Of a DNA stretch of 64,000 nucleotides, positions 61,919-64,000 are shown piece by piece. A model generated the notes under the pieces. It saw nothing but the letters and a program-made list of their open reading frames with translations. It was not told where the DNA came from and did not search any database. The position numbers and the translations under genes are program-made. Every line of letters starts with the position of its first letter. Positions within the stretch are counted from its first letter, which is position 1. This DNA is from JABDIP01 sp965237625 (GTDB lineage: Bacteria; Pseudomonadota; Alphaproteobacteria; DSM-16000; Inquilinaceae), in NCBI GenBank assembly GCA_965237625.1, contig CBDEGD010000043.1, positions 310,001 to 374,000 on the forward strand, in the 5' to 3' direction.

Positions 61919-63139
61919 ATGATGAATCCACAGACTAATTCCGCCCAGGCCTATCTCACGGCGAAAGAGGCCGCCGCCGAGTTGAACATCGAGTTGCCGA
62001 CGCTCTACGCTTATGTGAGCCGCGGCCTGATCCGGTCGGAAGCCCGATCCGGGCACCGATCGCGTCTCTATCGTGCCGAGGACGTTCAGGCTCTGGCGCA
62101 AAAGAAGGCGCCGGCGGAATCTGGGGAGCGTGCCAGCGACCGCGCCTTGCATTGGGGCCTGCCAGTACTGGACTCCGCGATAACGTTGATCACCGACGAC
62201 GCTCTCTACTACCGCGGACGCGACGTTGCCCGCCTCGCCGCCGATGCGACATTGGAATCCGTGGCGGCGCTGATATGGCAATGTGGCGAGCGAAATCCGT
62301 TCGCCGCCCCTGCACCGGTCGTTCCCGATGGATTTGGGAGCGGTTGCCAGGCAGCAAAGGCGTTGCGGCCAATCGACCTTTTGCAGGCCATGCTGCCGAT
62401 TGTCGCCGTTGCGGACCGGAGGGCCTTCGACAAGACGCCGAACGGAATTACGCACACCGGCGCGCGGATCATGCGGTGGATGGCGGCGCTGATTTCCGGC
62501 GCGCCGCCCCAGGACCGGCCGGCACATCAGATTCTTGCGGAATCGTGGTCCGTGCCGGAAACCAGCGCCGCCCTTCTACGCGCGGCCATGGTGCTCTGCG
62601 CGGACCATGAGCTGAATGTCTCGACGTTCACGGTGCGCTGCGTAGCGTCGGCCGGAGCGTCCCCATACGGCGCGGTAATTGCCGGTCTGGCGGCCCTGGC
62701 CGGGCCGCGCCATGGCGGCATGACCGAGAGGGCCGAGGTATTGCTGGATGCCTTGCTCAATTCCACGGACCATGAACGGGCGGTCGCCGATTTGGTGCGC
62801 CGGGGCGACGATCCGGCCGGCTTTGGCCATCCGCTCTATCCGAATGGCGATCCCAGGGCACGTTGCCTCCTGGAGCTGATGATCCACGCATTCCCGTCGG
62901 ATCCGGTTCTGAAATCGGCGCTATCGATTGCTGACATGATTGCGGAACAGTCGGGAAAGGCACCAACTTACGACTTCGCCCTGGCACTGCTGTCCCGGCG
63001 CCTTGATCTGCCGACCGGCGCGGCGTTGTCGCTGTTTGCTGTCGGGCGCACCGTCGGATGGATCGGGCATTTCCTGGAACAACATGCCGGCCATCGTCTG
63101 ATCCGGCCCCGTGCCCGCTATACCGGAGTCCATCCCTAG
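61919..63139 (+). CDS. citrate synthase family protein with N-terminal helix-turn-helix
   Basis: About 406 residues from ATG 61919; ATG 61883 has a good ribosome binding site (GGAGAG, seven bases upstream) and would add 12 residues. Residues about 10-65 form a MerR/excisionase-like HTH: AYLTAKEAAAELNIELPTLY, AYVSRGLIRSEARSGHRSRL, YRAEDVQALAQKK. The rest is citrate-synthase-like: YYRGRDVARLAADATLESVA, GPRHGGMTER, GFGHPLYPNGDPRARC and TYDFALALLSRR. First and second His and the Asp are kept, but the Arg after the second His is Pro. It may be an enzyme, a metabolite-responsive regulator or both. Confidence 0.92.
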   Translation: MMNPQTNSAQAYLTAKEAAAELNIELPTLYAYVSRGLIRSEARSGHRSRLYRAEDVQALAQKKAPAESGERASDRALHWGLPVLDSAITLITDDALYYRGRDVARLAADATLESVAALIWQCGERNPFAAPAPVVPDGFGSGCQAAKALRPIDLLQAMLPIVAVADRRAFDKTPNGITHTGARIMRWMAALISGAPPQDRPAHQILAESWSVPETSAALLRAAMVLCADHELNVSTFTVRCVASAGASPYGAVIAGLAALAGPRHGGMTERAEVLLDALLNSTDHERAVADLVRRGDDPAGFGHPLYPNGDPRARCLLELMIHAFPSDPVLKSALSIADMIAEQSGKAPTYDFALALLSRRLDLPTGAALSLFAVGRTVGWIGHFLEQHAGHRLIRPRARYTGVHP

Positions 63140-63690
63140 ACCGAGCCCGGATCGACACAAGAATCGGGCCCGGCCACCATCTTGGCGGCCGGACCCTACT
63201 GGGTACCAATTCGGCGATCTGCAGATGCTAGCCAGGATCGGCGTGTCGCCTTGCCCATTCGTTTGGTACCGGTTCGCCTCGACTGCCAATATCAGGCCGA
63301 CGAGCCTTATCCGGACCATCTGGGTGACTTCCCTGGCGGTCCAACGAGCGAGGATGATGCACTCCTCCCCTCGGGGTGGGAGGCGCCGGACAGCTAGGGA
63401 CCCCCTCCCCAGACTATCCACAACCTCGCCCGTTGGTGCCAAGGACCGGGCCCATCGGCCACGGTTCTAGGTGATAACGAGCGAGGTACTCATTCTATTC
63501 CATAAAAAATTCGCGACGGAGAACGCCCCTATTCTCCATTGGCTTAGCAGCGCCGATGAGAACCATTCGCGAGGTCGGACGTCAGCATTGCAAATGTGGC
63601 CAGGCCCACAATGCGTACCCGCCGAATGATACCGACTGCCACGCTTCGGCACTTACCCCTTGCTGAGCCCCCCTTTTGCGGAGCGCCAAG
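63140..63690. other. intergenic region without recognised genes
   Basis: About 550 bases between the citrate synthase gene and the protease. Several open frames exist but none shows a family pattern or a ribosome binding site. One frame (63270-63397, ending ...DDALLPSGWEAPDS) looks superficially protein-like, possibly a decayed 3' end, but I cannot assign it. No RNA gene or repeat was found. Confidence 0.4.
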
Positions 63691-64000
63691 CTAAATCTGG
63701 CAGGCCGGCGTCCCATGGATCAACCCCCAGCCAAAGATCGGATCCTTGCCGGGCGCACCCAGATCCCGGGCCGTGCTTTGAAGCGCCCGAATGGCATCTC
63801 GGGTGCCGGCAGGTCCGCCTTGGCCGACAACATCGGCAATGATCGCGGAGGCGTGGGCCGCGGCGAAGGAGGTGCCTGTCCGGTGCTGTCCGGATCCGGA
63901 GACCCCCGCTGACCAGATGTGAACGCCTGGGGACGAGAAGCTGATATAGGTACCGCGATTGGCCATGCTATACGGTCGAAGATCCTGGTCGATTGCGGTG
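63691..64000 (-). CDS. S8 family serine peptidase (3' end of gene)
   Basis: The last about 102 residues of a minus-strand gene that extends beyond the right edge. In frame from the edge: AIDQDLRPYSMANRGTYISF, SPGVHIWSAG, and the catalytic Ser in GTSFAAAHASAIIADV, as in subtilases. It ends PIFGWGLIHGTPACQI. The Asp and His of the triad lie outside the window. The ATG at 63966 is internal, not the start. Confidence 0.88.
   Translation of the reverse strand, partial: TAIDQDLRPYSMANRGTYISFSSPGVHIWSAGVSGSGQHRTGTSFAAAHASAIIADVVGQGGPAGTRDAIRALQSTARDLGAPGKDPIFGWGLIHGTPACQI

Noticed and set aside
63182..63397. Possible short gene ending DDALLPSGWEAPDS
   Set aside because: The last part looks protein-like, but there is no ribosome binding site, recognised family or consistent coding character upstream.

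Overview
The window is GC-rich, densely coded chromosomal DNA from a Gram-negative heterotroph, most likely an alphaproteobacterium of Rhodospirillales type. The gene set supports this: a TAXI-type TRAP transporter, a BKACE enzyme, a STAS-MlaE lipid transporter, bactofilin, an HPF/cold-shock fusion, several class III omega-transaminases, and a citrate synthase with an N-terminal helix-turn-helix. I saw no rRNA, tRNA, CRISPR array, integrase or intact transposase. The placement is inferred from gene content only.

Layout. 0-3.9 kb: minus-strand catabolic operon (class III aminotransferase, GFA protein, BKACE enzyme, TAXI receptor, start of a TRAP permease). 4.3-5.9 kb: two small exported predicted beta-barrel proteins, then three tandem stem-loops. 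6-9.6 kb: Mla/Pqi-type lipid ABC transporter whose STAS-permease gene carries a +1 frameshift. 9.8-15.9 kb: apt, then a four-gene overlapping signalling operon (LIV-type binding protein, histidine kinase, response regulator, REC-GGDEF-EAL protein). 16-22.6 kb: amidase, HPF/CSD, pcm, GH13 glucosidase, TfoX-like protein, small proteins and bactofilin.

22.7-37.4 kb is a polyamine island: agmatine deiminase, SpeH/SpeE, the PotFGHI uptake system, a putrescine-type aminotransferase, two divergent glutamine-synthetase-like gamma-glutamyl-polyamine synthetases and a PuuB-like oxidase. 37.4-42.9 kb is a patch in which intact genes (flavodoxin-fold reductase, membrane adenylate cyclase, GFA protein) alternate with decayed ones: an FGE-sulfatase C-terminus, a CPA1 antiporter piece with an internal TAA, and a PLDNc-like membrane peptide with an internal TAG. 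43-45.1 kb: omega-amino acid aminotransferase divergent from an XRE-cupin regulator around a near-perfect palindrome. 45.6-46.9 kb: an AT-richer orphan gene of unknown function.

47.1-49.9 kb: an OmpR-type two-component system divergent from a Spy/CpxP-like periplasmic protein, with TGTAAC direct repeats between them. 50-53.4 kb: a vanadium-haloperoxidase-like protein preceded by an in-frame LysR remnant, a glycerophosphodiester phosphodiesterase and a fatty acid desaturase. 53.5-57.4 kb: two gamma-glutamyltransferase-family genes, one exported and one cytoplasmic. 57.6-60.7 kb: hybrid histidine kinase plus response regulator. 60.7-63.1 kb: divergent citrate-synthase paralogues, one fused to a DNA-binding domain. 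The window ends inside an S8 serine protease.

How the genes work together. The main theme is polyamine and omega-amino acid flux: make putrescine (AguA) and spermidine (SpeH/SpeE), import (Pot), then degrade by transamination or by gamma-glutamylation and oxidation, with gamma-glutamyltransferases nearby that could split gamma-glutamyl products. A second theme is signalling. Two apparent single-base frameshifts and two in-frame stops mean that either local gene decay or sequence error must be considered.
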